Virus record (IMG/VR): IMGVR_UViG_3300031963_000166
Location: 1 to 58,516 of that record
Source of the DNA: a virus
Reading direction: 5' to 3' (one strand)
Length of the DNA: 58,516 bases
The first letter of the stretch is position 1, and each line of letters begins with the position of its first letter. Position numbers and translations under genes: made by a program. Of this stretch, positions 47,601 to 56,971 are shown in pieces. The notes under the pieces were generated by a model. The model was not told where the DNA came from and did not search any database. It was given only the letters and a program-made list of their open reading frames with translations.

Positions 47601-48904
47601 AGACTATACTGAACATGACCCTTGGCTTCATGCGTCTAAACATCATAACCGCCGAGTACGCATGGAAGTCTGTGCCGGTAATCCCTGCTGCGGCTAAAAT
47701 TGCCAAAGGAACCAATATCCGGTATGTGGACGGCAAACAGACAGAGGTGCCGATGACCACGGAAGACAAGGTAAACGTGATTTTGAAAAACGCTGCGGCA
47801 ACAATGGTGTGGGCGGGGCTGATGGCGTCCATGTTTGATTACGATGAAGAAGAGGAGAAAATTGTTCTTGACCCAGACTCCCCAATCAAGTTCTATGGAT
47901 CAGCAGAAGATTCTAAACAGCGTGCCGAAATAGAGGCTGAAGGTGGCAAGGAGAATTCTATTAACGTTTTTGGAGTCAACATACCATTGCTTACACTTGG
48001 TTTTGCAATCGGTTCCGTTGGGAAGGTTCTTGGCGAAGTCTCTAACGACATCAGGTTCTCCAAAGACGGATCGTCTGAATTGACCTTCGACAAAATGCTC
48101 GCGCTTGTTGTAGGCCAGATGACAGGCAGTGAGATGTCTGCTCCAAAAAGAGCCCTGGATAAGGTTTACCGAGGGTATGGTGAGCCAAAGGCCGGCGAAG
48201 CTCTCGAAATTTTGATGCTCGACGGAATCGAGACAGCGCTGTCTCCGTCTCAGATCGAGCAAATCAAAAATGACTACGAAGCGTGGAAAGGGTATCAAAA
48301 AGAAAAGAGGTCAGGAGTTGTTGACAATATTGTGGAAGACATATACTTCCTTGATGCCTTCATGGATACCAAGGGTGGCAAAATGTACGACCATTTTGGG
48401 CAGCCGGTGTATGTGACACCGAAGACCGACATTGTTACGTTTTTAATGCCCGAAAAAGTGTGGAAGGACGGGACAAGTCACGTTGAAAATAGTCCGTACT
48501 ACAATCTCACAGAGCAAAAGTGGTTTCCAAAAAATTATTCGTCATGGAACGCTAAGGCATGGAATGAAGTTCGTATCTTTGGCAAGACATACGAGGTGCC
48601 TATCGAGGATGAATTCAAGCAGTCGATCGGACTTGTGATTGACAAGGAGACATCTGCGGTTATCGATAGTCACCTTGATGTTATCAAGGGCTTGAATACC
48701 GACGACAGAAAGGTCGAAATGCTTAAGGACTACAGGCAACGTGCAGTGGACACTGTTCGAAGCGAGTTTGAGAGATTGACCGCCCGCGAAATATCCAAGT
48801 CTGTATCTCCAGGCATGCCCGAAGATCAGATCAGGGTCGCCGTAAGCAATGCCCGAGAAAAAGTGATTCTTGAAATGAGGACAAAATACAAAATAGATCA
48901 ATGA
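44675..48904 (+). CDS. internal virion / ejection protein (1409 residues)
   Basis: A large helical protein. The N-terminal 300 residues are followed by a linker with two GQPS motifs (GQPSAMRRGGQPSPSR), a long charged helical region (residues about 330-700), then hydrophobic stretches (ALSSVMNTAVMASGVGAVVS, VILKNAAATMVWAGLMASMF, FGVNIPLLTLGFAIGSVGK). The C-terminal third fits the large polyvalent-protein-associated type (LPD38-like) with TMTTEDKVNVILK and FLMPEKVWKDG. It corresponds by order and composition to T7 gp16-type ejection proteins that form a channel across the cell envelope. Coupled to the ferritin gene. Confidence 0.75.
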   Translation: MANPCKITYTPKGGNPREYDYAEFMTALKDGLFAELTRSGAINPNAMKGENPFVATKQKPSPKQTAQDRAVQSMHEFMKDGISAAYGDVKGGAYASRAREQRGMKDKDYVSYNQDSLNLLGQQKFQELLDRYNSGEKDVFDTVLEAMDNMTDRERKNSPVLSPLYSVVLTKAAHHFFMTGNMAAANKIYSELSASLSAKGQDISTASALSAPEQLANRLMFEDTGRQSFLNRVISGEMTIGEAISEIIAIARLDRDQVTSIVARVVPKVGKKIVVPTKSKQSDKRRAEVQAIKDILDKMKSGQPSAMRRGGQPSPSRQNRIPAEIIPHIEELARSYAEDGAVSVNQIKSRVWANLKGLIPGYKTDVDELIDQAAQSLESTIKSNKKASSEARLISALEGVIDDMDASRKKAVKILSDMILENDPGYVAARSRGEKVKARERLQKILANKTEAVGILSSARAIAEAQIMGNENIDPATKQAIINGIDDMVSDILDMPVGKSELRAASSALSDESVKDAIIDIAIKHYGDPQPGIENLAAQLVSDLGVDPAYANELQQLLQSEIADAVSKKMDKEAARIDRIVGNVLAGKEVRKAVVNAITKGELTDTMLGDALMNALDYRGFSAKDIETLRNYFTRLQQLTPGEELYQQINRYINDVLSDYDETTAAMIGRWLTEQMYISALSSVMNTAVMASGVGAVVSTIQHGIFTAIMNPSRMARALKHARSMRKAKATMGWETVAAKWSKPESQFGETTLLERPEEKSHGAVVRVTQKTFAQIFEDIAKAKGNRKGYFIAQAVLKAINHSVTMSGARKRKWMPSFSQISMTMMSAQDILMGGFLQDMYSYIEADRYVHNLNRLSGVPMKKGTEAWSQYKKAKLDEILSAGSGAIEKMQLEVEEEAMDLIRKGEELPKGWRRRRLRDKIHKAMPAEVVNEMAHQAKKALLLQKPETSLGAWIFDGVSRAQGIKDSDNAGRVFGKTILNMTLGFMRLNIITAEYAWKSVPVIPAAAKIAKGTNIRYVDGKQTEVPMTTEDKVNVILKNAAATMVWAGLMASMFDYDEEEEKIVLDPDSPIKFYGSAEDSKQRAEIEAEGGKENSINVFGVNIPLLTLGFAIGSVGKVLGEVSNDIRFSKDGSSELTFDKMLALVVGQMTGSEMSAPKRALDKVYRGYGEPKAGEALEILMLDGIETALSPSQIEQIKNDYEAWKGYQKEKRSGVVDNIVEDIYFLDAFMDTKGGKMYDHFGQPVYVTPKTDIVTFLMPEKVWKDGTSHVENSPYYNLTEQKWFPKNYSSWNAKAWNEVRIFGKTYEVPIEDEFKQSIGLVIDKETSAVIDSHLDVIKGLNTDDRKVEMLKDYRQRAVDTVRSEFERLTAREISKSVSPGMPEDQIRVAVSNAREKVILEMRTKYKIDQ

Positions 48905-48905
48905 T

Positions 48906-49130
48906 ATGCACATAATAGATCAAGCGACACATCCTTCTGACAACCCTGGAGAGCAGGCTTTCGCAATTATCGTGACAGCTATTGCTGCCGTTGTCTCTTG
49001 GCAAGAGCAGTCCGAGTGGTTTTTTAGAATATTGTCACTATTGCTGGCTTCAGTGGTCTCTGCGATCGTCTTGATTAAGCACTACAATGAGCTTTCTAAG
49101 AAAAACGGGCGCAGGCGTAGAACAAAATAA
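48906..49130 (+). CDS. small membrane protein, possible holin
   Basis: A 74-residue protein with two possible hydrophobic segments (residues about 17-31, EQAFAIIVTAIAAVVSW, and 39-57, FFRILSLLLASVVSAIVLIK) and a strongly basic C-terminus (KKNGRRRRTK). This is the shape of a small class II holin with cytoplasmic ends. It is not adjacent to the endolysin, which has its own candidate holin, so a membrane role in ejection is also possible. It begins just after the ejection gene's stop. Confidence 0.6.
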   Translation: MHIIDQATHPSDNPGEQAFAIIVTAIAAVVSWQEQSEWFFRILSLLLASVVSAIVLIKHYNELSKKNGRRRRTK

Positions 49131-49131
49131 A

Positions 49132-49158
49132 TGCCGCGAACATGCTGGTTCAGCGGCA
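49132..49158 (+). terminator. hairpin after the small membrane protein, weak terminator
   Basis: TGCCGC (49132-49137) pairs with GCGGCA (49153-49158), extended by GAAC with GTTC across a single unpaired A. The bases after it are AAATATTAGTTTCG with no clear T-run, so it may be a processing or stability element rather than a strong terminator. Confidence 0.4.
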
Positions 49159-49246
49159 AATATTAGTTTCGTCTCCCGACGTGTTGTTAAACTTTTGCAA
49201 AAATATCAAAAAACACACTAAAAATCCAAATTAAATTAATTAGTGT

Positions 49247-49254
49247 TAATTTTG
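49247..49254 (+). promoter_or_regulatory. probable promoter -7 box for the tail fibre operon
   Basis: TAATTTTG matches TAnnTTTG and lies 17 nt before the ATG at 49271. No TTTG is found at the expected -33 position, so this promoter is probably weak or needs an activator. It fits the break in gene overlap between 49130 and 49271. Confidence 0.5.
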
Positions 49255-49270
49255 CAGCAGTAAGTCTGAT

Positions 49271-49924
49271 ATGATAAAAATTAACATTGCCAACCCTGAG
49301 TTCCCTGAGTTGTCCGAATACAACCGAATCATGGGGTATCTCAAGGGGCAGTACCCTGAGCTATCCGTGTCTGTGGTTCGATCTGGCGACAATTATGCTA
49401 TGAGCAAGGTGTCTGTATCGAGAGTTCGAGAGACTCATGTTCTTGCGGAGGGGTTCGCTATATATCCGCACTCACCAAACGCGGCTATCGGGCAATTAAA
49501 AGCCGATATTATCGCGATCACTCGATGCATGAAAGAGCTCGGTATTGAGTTTGAGTACATAGACTTTCACGTTTCTCGCCCCGAGCAAGTGCACGTTACG
49601 CGCTCAAAAATGAACTCTTGCGTATCTGTAAGACAGCTTGTCTCTGTTTTAGAGGATGCCAATCACGAAAAACTACCAGAGGTATTAGCGTTTGTTGAGT
49701 CAAAGAGAGCCAAAGGTGGCCGCCCGAGTAAGAAGTCTATTATCGACATGGTTTTCTCTTCTCAAGAGGTAGACAAGAGGTCTTCGCCGTTGAGAACTGG
49801 AATTGAATGGGCAAACGTAAAGAGGTTGTGGGCAGATAAATTTCAGTCTTCAAAGTTTGTCAAACAATACAAAAGTCTTGATGAATTTTGTACATTTGCA
49901 ACCGAAGAAGAGGTTAGCCAATGA
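49271..49924 (+). CDS. hypothetical protein upstream of the tail fibre
   Basis: A 217-residue protein of unknown function. An N-terminal alpha/beta part ([39 protein letters not shown]) is followed by a helical C-terminal part with a GGRPSKKS segment reminiscent of AT-hook-like basic loops. The TGA overlaps the tail fibre start (ATGA), so the two are coexpressed. It could be a fibre chaperone or attachment protein, as such genes commonly adjoin fibre genes, but nothing in the sequence proves this. Confidence 0.6.
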   Translation: MIKINIANPEFPELSEYNRIMGYLKGQYPELSVSVVRSGDNYAMSKVSVSRVRETHVLAEGFAIYPHSPNAAIGQLKADIIAITRCMKELGIEFEYIDFHVSRPEQVHVTRSKMNSCVSVRQLVSVLEDANHEKLPEVLAFVESKRAKGGRPSKKSIIDMVFSSQEVDKRSSPLRTGIEWANVKRLWADKFQSSKFVKQYKSLDEFCTFATEEEVSQ

Positions 49925-52900
49925 ATTTAGATTCGGTGGTAAAAATACAAGTTGAAGGAAACGACATGGTGTCGTTTCTTGACTCGTCGAACGACTATGT
50001 GCATTCGGTTAACCAAGTCATTCCTACCAATACTCCTACATACCTATCTTACAGGTACGATAGGATTACTATATCTCAAGACCCGGGTAGTTCTATTTCT
50101 TTTTCCGTTTATGCGATCCAAGAGGTTGGGGGAAACTCATTCACTCCGCTTTCGTTTCAGAGTCCTGCGGAAGATGTCTTAAAGAGAACAAAGGATATTT
50201 ACAAACTACTCGTCTCTTCTGTTTTCAAGGGGTGTTGCGACTGCGGTGACTCTTCCCAAGAGTGTTCCATACATTATACGCATGGAGACGCCACTGTAGA
50301 TGGCCATTTTTTGTACGATCCCGGCAATGCTATTAAATTTTCGTATGTTACTGGCGGCAACCAGGATTTCTCAGGGTTTTTCCCGATTGTTCAGGATGGA
50401 TCTTGGGTTTTTGTCTTTAGCAAAACTGACCCAACGGTGTATGCCGTTCTTCAATTGTCTTCTTTTGTTGATGCCGGCACCTACTGTGTTTTTAGCGCCA
50501 CTGAGCTTAATGCTAACGGGGTGCCGTTTGTTGATGGAACTGAGTTTTGCATTCAGTTTACCAGCGTAGGCGGAAGCTTGGTTCAGGGTCTTCAGGATGT
50601 CATCACTCACGACCCGGTTTTAACAACAGACAATTCGGTAGACGGCAACAGCACGGACATGAACTGGATCGATTTTGATACGTTCACTGTAACCGGAACC
50701 TCTGCTGTAGAGCTTGAGGTGCATAACGGAACAGGGAGAGCTTCTGTTCTTGCGGGGACAGGGGAGGCCGAGGTTTTGTACTACACGTCTGGAGTCCCCA
50801 TTGGCTTCATTGCTACGTCTACAGAGACGAAGGTTGTAACACCCGCCGTAAGCACAGGCGCGGCAACGCCAGGACAGGTATTGACCCTTGTGTCGATCGA
50901 TGGGTCTGCGGAATGGCAAACACCCGCGTCAGGATCTGGAACGGTTACGTCAGTAGACATAACTGTGCCGTCTGCCTTCTCCGCTTCCGGCGGCCCGATC
51001 ACATCCGCAGGAACGATTGCTATATCCGCCGTTGGTACGTCGGGTCAATACATTAAGGGGGACGGAACGCTTGGTAATTTTCCTGATCTTGGCGGTGGCG
51101 CCTCTGTGAATTATTACCTTAACGGCTCTGTTAACCAGGGCGTTTTTGGCGGAGATACTTATTACGAAATGAACAGGGTGCCTGTCGTTGGATCGGGTAC
51201 TAACTTTACAATAGCAACCAACGGATATATAGCTCAATTTATAACAGATGCAAACGACCCGTCTCAACTTAATATACCAGCGGGCAATTGGAATTTTGAG
51301 ATGTATTTCCAAGCGTCAAGCGCAGGCGGGAGCCCTTCATTTTATGTAGAGCTATACAAATGGGATGGAGCGGCTTTTACTTTAATAGCATCAAGTTCTG
51401 CTAGCCCTGAAGGAATAACTAATGGCACAACACTAGATTTATATCTTACCGCATTGGCTGTACCCGCCACCACTTTGGCTCTCACAGATAGATTAGCGGT
51501 AAGGGTGTATGTAAATAATAGCGGTAGGACAATTACCCTGCATACGGAAGACAACAATCTGTGTCAAGTTATAACCACTTTTACAACGGGTTTAACCGCA
51601 TTGAATGGACTTACTGCACAAGTACAGAATTTAGCAGTAGGAACATCGGGAACTGACTTTAATATTAGTTCTGTTACAGCAACACACACGTTTAATTTAC
51701 CAACGGCCTCAGCTACGAACAGAGGTGCCTTATCTTCTTCCGACTGGACAACATTTAATTCGAAGGAGCCCGCGATAGCTGCCGGCACTACGGCTCAGTA
51801 TTGGAGGGGTGACAAGACGTGGCAAACTCTCGACACTCTTGTTGTTCCTGAAAACACCAATCTTTACTTCACCAACTCAAGGGCAAGGCTTTCTATCAGC
51901 CTGACAACTACGGGAACAAGCGGTGCGGCCACTTACGATAACACTACCGGGGTGTTAAATATCCCGCAATATTCGTCTGGTGGGGGAGGTGGTATATCGT
52001 CTCTTAATGGCCTTACCGCAGCGACACAGACGTTTGCTGTTGGCACATCAGGCACAGATTTTGGCATATCTTCCACTTCTTCGACTCACACATTTAATTT
52101 GCCGACAGCCTCAGCCACAAACAGAGGTGCGCTTTCTTCTACCGACTGGACTACATTTAACGACAAGGCTCCAACAAGTTCCCCTGCGTTCACAGGCGTC
52201 CCAACAGCGCCTACCGCAGCGTCTGGAACGAGTACCACCCAAATAGCCACTACGGCATTTGTTCAGAACGCAGTAGCGCAGTCGGCCTCTCCTGAGTCAA
52301 CATTTGGTGATGGATCTGACGGAAACGTCACGGTAACCGGACCTATCAGCCTGACGTCCGACATGTACTACAACGACCTGACCATCTCTGGTGCGGGGTC
52401 AATCAATATGGCTGGGTACAGGGTGTTTGTGACCGGCAATCTTGACTTATCGAACGCAGGCGCAAGTGCTCTCCATGCTAATGGTACAAGCGGGATAAAC
52501 AACGCTACATCAGCAGCCGCTGCCGGGCAGCGCGGAGGAGTCGGGGTGACCTCCCCAGGATGGGGAACCGCCGAGTCGGGCGTCGCGCTTGGAGGCACGA
52601 GCGGGGCTGGTGGTACGTCACCTACAGGAAACGGAGCAAACGGCTCTGCCCCTACAAGTATAGGGGCCAACACGAGACATACAAGCGGTGGACCCGGTGG
52701 AGCCGGTGGAGCCGGTGGAGCTGCGACAGGAACCGGGGGAACCGGAGGCGCAGCACAGTCAACCTCAACATCTCCTGTGGCAAACGTGATAAGAACATTT
52801 ATACACGCGGCAAGAAATCTTGACTTCACAAGGTATACAATTAATTCTTCGAGCGGCGGTGCTTATGTTGCTGTCAATACTTGCGGCGGTAGACATGGCG

Positions 52901-53400
52901 GAGGCGGTGCCGGTGGCGGTGCCTCGACCGGTAACGGCAAGTCTGGCGGATCTGGTGGAGGAGGAGGCGGTATAGCTGTGATATACGCAAGGCAAATTAC
53001 AGTCGGAGCCTCCACTAATTCGGCGGCGATTTCTGCCCTTGGTGGGAATGGCGGTGCTGGCGGAACATCTGCGTTCAATAGCGGTGGCGGCGGCGGCGGT
53101 GGTGCCGGCGGCGGCGGTTATGTGTACCTTGTTTTTGGATCTGTCACCGGTGGTTCGTATACGTTTGTATCAGCGGCCGGAGGAACAGGCGGAACGGGTA
53201 GTGACGGGACCGGACCGGGGGCTATTGGCGGAACAGGCGGAACAGGCGGGTCGGGGGGAAGAATAACGGCTATAAACCTGTCAACAGGAGATATGACGCA
53301 CGTCGATGGGACAGGAAATGCGGCTTCAGCCCCGGTGACCGCAACAACATCTACAGGAACCGCAGGGACCGTCGGAGGCACCTGCACATTCTCTTCTTGA
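49921..53400 (+). CDS. tail fibre with glycine-rich tip
   Basis: A 1159-residue host-recognition fibre. N-terminal 300 residues: mixed beta with a cysteine cluster ([14 protein letters not shown]). Middle: fibre shaft with a 53-residue repeat (LNGLTA...[16 protein letters not shown]) present twice, and an [11 protein letters not shown] motif common in phage fibres. C-terminal third: extremely Gly/Ala/Thr-rich ([32 protein letters not shown]), able to form polyglycine-II-like packing as in T-even adhesins. The tip would bind host surface polysaccharide or protein. It ends directly before the zinc-ribbon gene. Overlaps the upstream gene by 4 nt. Confidence 0.85.
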   Translation: MNLDSVVKIQVEGNDMVSFLDSSNDYVHSVNQVIPTNTPTYLSYRYDRITISQDPGSSISFSVYAIQEVGGNSFTPLSFQSPAEDVLKRTKDIYKLLVSSVFKGCCDCGDSSQECSIHYTHGDATVDGHFLYDPGNAIKFSYVTGGNQDFSGFFPIVQDGSWVFVFSKTDPTVYAVLQLSSFVDAGTYCVFSATELNANGVPFVDGTEFCIQFTSVGGSLVQGLQDVITHDPVLTTDNSVDGNSTDMNWIDFDTFTVTGTSAVELEVHNGTGRASVLAGTGEAEVLYYTSGVPIGFIATSTETKVVTPAVSTGAATPGQVLTLVSIDGSAEWQTPASGSGTVTSVDITVPSAFSASGGPITSAGTIAISAVGTSGQYIKGDGTLGNFPDLGGGASVNYYLNGSVNQGVFGGDTYYEMNRVPVVGSGTNFTIATNGYIAQFITDANDPSQLNIPAGNWNFEMYFQASSAGGSPSFYVELYKWDGAAFTLIASSSASPEGITNGTTLDLYLTALAVPATTLALTDRLAVRVYVNNSGRTITLHTEDNNLCQVITTFTTGLTALNGLTAQVQNLAVGTSGTDFNISSVTATHTFNLPTASATNRGALSSSDWTTFNSKEPAIAAGTTAQYWRGDKTWQTLDTLVVPENTNLYFTNSRARLSISLTTTGTSGAATYDNTTGVLNIPQYSSGGGGGISSLNGLTAATQTFAVGTSGTDFGISSTSSTHTFNLPTASATNRGALSSTDWTTFNDKAPTSSPAFTGVPTAPTAASGTSTTQIATTAFVQNAVAQSASPESTFGDGSDGNVTVTGPISLTSDMYYNDLTISGAGSINMAGYRVFVTGNLDLSNAGASALHANGTSGINNATSAAAAGQRGGVGVTSPGWGTAESGVALGGTSGAGGTSPTGNGANGSAPTSIGANTRHTSGGPGGAGGAGGAATGTGGTGGAAQSTSTSPVANVIRTFIHAARNLDFTRYTINSSSGGAYVAVNTCGGRHGGGGAGGGASTGNGKSGGSGGGGGGIAVIYARQITVGASTNSAAISALGGNGGAGGTSAFNSGGGGGGGAGGGGYVYLVFGSVTGGSYTFVSAAGGTGGTGSDGTGPGAIGGTGGTGGSGGRITAINLSTGDMTHVDGTGNAASAPVTATTSTGTAGTVGGTCTFSS
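51601..52161 (+). repeat. duplicated 159-bp fibre shaft segment
   Basis: Two segments of exactly 159 nt, 51601-51759 and 52003-52161, encode near-identical 53-residue units ([40 protein letters not shown]). Differences are mostly at third positions and in a few exchanged residues. The copies frame an unrelated 243-nt insert. Internal duplication in fibre shafts is a common route to length change. Confidence 0.85.
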
Positions 53401-53402
53401 TA

Positions 53403-53612
53403 ATGGAAAGGATAATAATGATATGCAGTAATTGCTCGACAGAACTCGGATATGTTGAAGTATCCGAGGTGAGCCAAGGATTTTATCGTAAGTATATTTG
53501 CGGGGTGTGTATGGCTAACCTTGTGCCAGACAGCAATAGCCCGATAGAGGATATTCCTGAGGAACCCCCTATTGATGAAGAGCCAATAAATGAAGAGCCA
53601 ATAAACGAATAA
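53403..53612 (+). CDS. small zinc-ribbon protein
   Basis: A 69-residue protein. Two CxxC knuckles (MICSNC and YICGVC) separated by about 23 residues form a zinc ribbon; the C-terminus is acidic and repetitive (PPIDEEPINEEPINE). It could be a partner of the fibre or protease genes, or an unrelated transcription-type zinc ribbon. The start at 53403 is chosen; the ATG at 53418 would remove only five residues and keep the CxxC. It lies between fibre and protease. Confidence 0.65.
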   Translation: MERIIMICSNCSTELGYVEVSEVSQGFYRKYICGVCMANLVPDSNSPIEDIPEEPPIDEEPINEEPINE

Positions 53613-53623
53613 GGGCAATAAAG

Positions 53624-55708
53624 ATGAAAATTAACTCAGTAAAATTTAAGGATAAAAATTCCTTTAATAAAAACAAGTCTAAAAGGAATGTTATTGAATT
53701 CCATGAGCCTTTTGGTATAATTGTATTTGCAGACGAGCAGCCAGTTGAGCCAGATGTGCAAAAGGTTTCATGTGTCACCGAAGTTACTTCTGATCTTGAG
53801 GAAATACCGTCAGGACTTGCTGTAGTAAGGGCTAATGATTACGCCAAGGCTATTGAATTAGTAAAATCTTTAGGATATAATATAGTTGAAGAGTTTAAAG
53901 CACTGTCTCAATTTGTAGTAGACATGCCTGAGTTTACTGAATTTAAAGATTTCAAAAATACTCTTATTTCTGACTCTATATCAGAAGTAATAGAGGACAT
54001 GATTGTAAAAGTAGTAGAACAAGGTGATACTACCCCGTATTCTGGTCACTGGCACTTTGCTAATTTAAAGGCTCAGCAGGCTTGGGATCAATTGCCCGCC
54101 GGTGTTGTAAAAGATATCGCTGTTCTTGATATTGCCTGCGATGTTAATCATGAAGACCTTATTGGAAGAACTAATTTAAACTGGAATTGTGTTACTGACA
54201 CTCCTGACGTAGCCCCGGTTTCGGTAAACGAAAAACATGGAACTTGCTGTGCTGGAATTATAGCTGCAGCCACTAATAATAATGTTGGCGTAGCTTCACT
54301 TGGTAATAATCAACTTAGAGTACAATTTTTACATATAGGGTATAATTCAACTTCTTCTGGCTCATTTAGTACATCAGATAGTATTTTAACAAGAGCTGTA
54401 AATAAAGCAATGGCAAATCCTGATTGTGTAGGAATTTCTATGTCTTTTGGTGGTGGTGGATACCGCACCGCTTTTGCTCAAGCTTTACTATTAGCCTCTA
54501 CAACAGGGAGAGAAGGTAAGGGTATTCCTTGTATGGCTTCTTCAGGAAATAGTAATTCAAATGAATTTACTCAATATCCTGCTTGCTATCCAGGGGTAAT
54601 GGCAATTGGGGCATCCACTTCAGCAAACACAAGAGCTTCTTTTAGTAATTACGGAACAAAACTCTTTGCTTCTGCCCCAGGAACCTCTGTAATAACAACA
54701 GACAGAACTGGAGCTGATGGATATCACCCAACTAATTATCATTATTTTTCTGGAACATCAGCAGCTTGCCCTGTTTTTGCTGCTGTTGTTGGGGCTTGTT
54801 TGATTAAAAACCCAAACTTGACAGATTCTCAATTGAAGGTAGTTCTTGCAAATTCATGTAGAAAAATTGGCGGATATGTTTATGATACAAATGGAAAATC
54901 CTTAGAGTTAGGATACGGTATTATAGATATGGATCTTGCTGTTAGAAACGCTGGCCAAGCAGTGGTTACACCTCCGCCACCCCCACCTCCAGCACCTATT
55001 AATGTAGATATTACTTCATCAATAACAGCAAATAGTATTGCTACAATAGGAACACCATTGAGTGTATTTTTGTCGATTAGCATGAATCAGGAACCTGGAT
55101 TTGCATTAACAAATATTCCTTTTAGGTTTTTTGTTAACCAAGGAACAAGTTCTGAATTTAGTTCCGCGTCTTATGCCATTACCAGTGCTTTTCTTCAGCT
55201 TGGAAATGGGTTGTATTCTGCAAATACAACGATTAACTTTATTATCCCTACAAATTTTACTACTGGTCAATACACCTTGGTTTGTCAAGTAGATCATACT
55301 AATGTTGTTAACGAAACCAATGAAAGCAACAATACATTTTCAAGAGCTATTACTTTGGTGTCCCCAATACCAGAACCCCCTGTTGGTACTGTTGATTTAG
55401 GGATTGTGCTAAAAGACTTCTCTTGGTCAAGTGGTAGATTAAGAATCGGCTATGACTTAAAAAACAATGGTTCAGCCACAATTAACTCTTTCACATTGGT
55501 TAGAGGATTTGAAGGCAATACTCAATTGACATCGAACAGTAATCAGACCCTTAGACCCGGGCAGTCTGTTTACATTAACACTAATTGGCCGACAACCCTC
55601 ACCCCTCAATTACCTGCGGTTTTTAGAGCTACATTAACTAAGGTTAACGGGCAAAATGCGGATAGTAATGCAGCTAACAATGTGTCAACATTATTAATTA
55701 CTACATGA
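53624..55708 (+). CDS. subtilisin-like serine protease with CARDB repeats
   Basis: A 694-residue S8-type peptidase. Residues about 55-105 resemble an I9-type propeptide (PSGLAVVRANDYAKAIELVK); the catalytic domain runs from about 140 to 440 with triad D169 (AVLDIACD), H205 (EKHGT) and S379 (SGTSAACP) and the oxyanion Asn N309. A proline linker (PPPPPPPAP) leads to two CARDB-like beta repeats (residues about 465-694). No signal peptide is seen. It is clearly AT-richer than its neighbours, suggesting recent acquisition. It may act in the virion on host surface proteins, or in tail maturation; both are inferred. It follows the fibre and zinc-ribbon genes. Confidence 0.9.
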   Translation: MKINSVKFKDKNSFNKNKSKRNVIEFHEPFGIIVFADEQPVEPDVQKVSCVTEVTSDLEEIPSGLAVVRANDYAKAIELVKSLGYNIVEEFKALSQFVVDMPEFTEFKDFKNTLISDSISEVIEDMIVKVVEQGDTTPYSGHWHFANLKAQQAWDQLPAGVVKDIAVLDIACDVNHEDLIGRTNLNWNCVTDTPDVAPVSVNEKHGTCCAGIIAAATNNNVGVASLGNNQLRVQFLHIGYNSTSSGSFSTSDSILTRAVNKAMANPDCVGISMSFGGGGYRTAFAQALLLASTTGREGKGIPCMASSGNSNSNEFTQYPACYPGVMAIGASTSANTRASFSNYGTKLFASAPGTSVITTDRTGADGYHPTNYHYFSGTSAACPVFAAVVGACLIKNPNLTDSQLKVVLANSCRKIGGYVYDTNGKSLELGYGIIDMDLAVRNAGQAVVTPPPPPPPAPINVDITSSITANSIATIGTPLSVFLSISMNQEPGFALTNIPFRFFVNQGTSSEFSSASYAITSAFLQLGNGLYSANTTINFIIPTNFTTGQYTLVCQVDHTNVVNETNESNNTFSRAITLVSPIPEPPVGTVDLGIVLKDFSWSSGRLRIGYDLKNNGSATINSFTLVRGFEGNTQLTSNSNQTLRPGQSVYINTNWPTTLTPQLPAVFRATLTKVNGQNADSNAANNVSTLLITT

Positions 55709-55709
55709 A

Positions 55710-56105
55710 ATGAAGAAAATCTTAAAATATTTACAACTATTTGACGGTATATGGTCAATACCGCTGTCGTTTTTTTTATTCTTTCTTATTGGGAGATTGG
55801 GGTATGAGTATTTTGGAGACGCATTAATATCTACAGAATACATTCAAATTGTTGCTATGGCAGCCCTTGTATTGATTCTTGGTAATTTCGTAGTATTCTT
55901 AGGGATTAACTTTAATTTTAGAAGGCTGCAAAAATATATTTACGGGGATAGTATTAAGACTGATTTAACGTATATTGAACCATGGAAAAAAATAAAGTTG
56001 TATTTTATTGTCTATTTTTCCTATTTGCTATTATTCCTGTTTATCCTGTGGTTGCTAATGACGGCTACTGCGTCCGCGCTACCTCTGAATATTATGTCGG
56101 AGTAA
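55710..56105 (+). CDS. membrane protein, candidate holin
   Basis: A 131-residue protein with three hydrophobic segments (about residues 15-30, 45-66 and 95-120) separated by short charged loops, with a class I holin-like topology. It overlaps the next gene, the exported endolysin, by 124 nt in another frame. Such overlap with a lysis enzyme supports a holin or antiholin role. Like the protease, it begins in AT-rich sequence. No holin family is recognised. Confidence 0.65.
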   Translation: MKKILKYLQLFDGIWSIPLSFFLFFLIGRLGYEYFGDALISTEYIQIVAMAALVLILGNFVVFLGINFNFRRLQKYIYGDSIKTDLTYIEPWKKIKLYFIVYFSYLLLFLFILWLLMTATASALPLNIMSE

Positions 56106-56551
56106 GGGAAAAGGGAGGGAACAACAACGGTTTTACCAGCAGGGAATTACAGCGTGAAATGACAAAGGCCGGATGGCGCCCAGGCTATGCGTGGTGCTCT
56201 TTCTTTGTGAAGGCTGTCCTCGATGCATGCGGTGTCCAAAACTCCATCACCGGATGGTCGCCTTCTGCTTACAACAGAAAGGATGTTATTTATACAGACG
56301 GCAGGTTTAAAAAGTCTTTCTCTAACGGCGACGTTTTGATATTCACCTTGAGCTATCAAAAGTTCTTGGGTAAAAGATACAAGGGGATAGGCCACACCGG
56401 GGTCGTTGACTGGGTCGGGAAATATTCCGTTAGGACTATAGAAGGGAACACGAATGATCAGGGGATGCGTGACAGCAGGACTGGAGACGGGGTATACATA
56501 AAGATTCGCCCGTTAAACTCCAGCCTCCATATCACAAGGTGGGGAAAGTAA
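55982..56551 (+). CDS. exported CHAP-type endolysin
   Basis: A 189-residue lysis enzyme. Residues 1-26 form a signal peptide or SAR-type segment (VVFYCLFFLFAIIPVYPVVA). The catalytic part contains RPGYAWCSFFVKAVLDACG with the nucleophile Cys of CHAP/amidase-like domains, GIGHTGVVDWVG with the catalytic His, and EGNTNDQG with the third polar residue. It should cleave peptidoglycan bridges or amide bonds after export by the Sec pathway. It overlaps the holin candidate by 124 nt and ends 3 nt from the convergent gene. Confidence 0.85.
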   Translation: MEKNKVVFYCLFFLFAIIPVYPVVANDGYCVRATSEYYVGVREKGGNNNGFTSRELQREMTKAGWRPGYAWCSFFVKAVLDACGVQNSITGWSPSAYNRKDVIYTDGRFKKSFSNGDVLIFTLSYQKFLGKRYKGIGHTGVVDWVGKYSVRTIEGNTNDQGMRDSRTGDGVYIKIRPLNSSLHITRWGK

Positions 56552-56554
56552 TCA

Positions 56555-56971
56555 TCAGAACACAGCAAGGTATATGACCCCGGCCGTAGCGATTACGCCA
56601 TAGCACTTCCAAAAGATCTTCTTTCTCTTTTCTGACTTGAATTTCGACTTCTCTTCAAGGTACTGGGTCTTGAGGAACCGGATTTCAGCGTTAGCGTTAT
56701 CAAGAGATTCCTTGCATAAATCTCCATTTTCGATCGCTAAATCAAGCGCTTTTTGGGCTGCGTCGAGCTGATCCTTGTACATTCGGATTCTTTCTGACCT
56801 GGCGTCCAGGCTGATTTTGTCAACCCGAATCGTTTCGGCAGCAGCCGATATTACCTCCTGAGCTTCCCGGGGCACTTTTGGCGCATTATTCGCTTGGCAT
56901 AAGCCTTCCTGAGCGATACTCGTTAAGAAGATAATTCCAAGAATTGTTGTAAGTTTTTTGAAGTGAGTCAT
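56555..56971 (-). CDS. envelope protein with signal peptide, coiled coil and TM segment (spanin-like)
   Basis: A 138-residue protein. An N-terminal signal peptide or anchor (FKKLTTILGIIFLTSIAQEG) with Cys shortly after, a long charged coiled coil (residues about 45-110, RIRMYKDQLDAAQKALDLAI) and a C-terminal hydrophobic segment (FWKCYGVIATAGVIYLAVF). It overlaps the upstream gene at 56886-57284 by 86 nt in another frame, the architecture of Rz/Rz1 spanins. The lipobox is not canonical, and the C-terminal membrane segment is unlike Rz1. I chose the ATG at 56971; an ATG nine codons earlier is possible. Confidence 0.6.
   Translation of the reverse strand: MTHFKKLTTILGIIFLTSIAQEGLCQANNAPKVPREAQEVISAAAETIRVDKISLDARSERIRMYKDQLDAAQKALDLAIENGDLCKESLDNANAEIRFLKTQYLEEKSKFKSEKRKKIFWKCYGVIATAGVIYLAVF

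Noticed and set aside
49921-53400. Opposite-strand open frames through the glycine-rich region
   Set aside because: Low-complexity GGN codons leave the complementary frames open; they encode Pro/Ala-rich nonsense.
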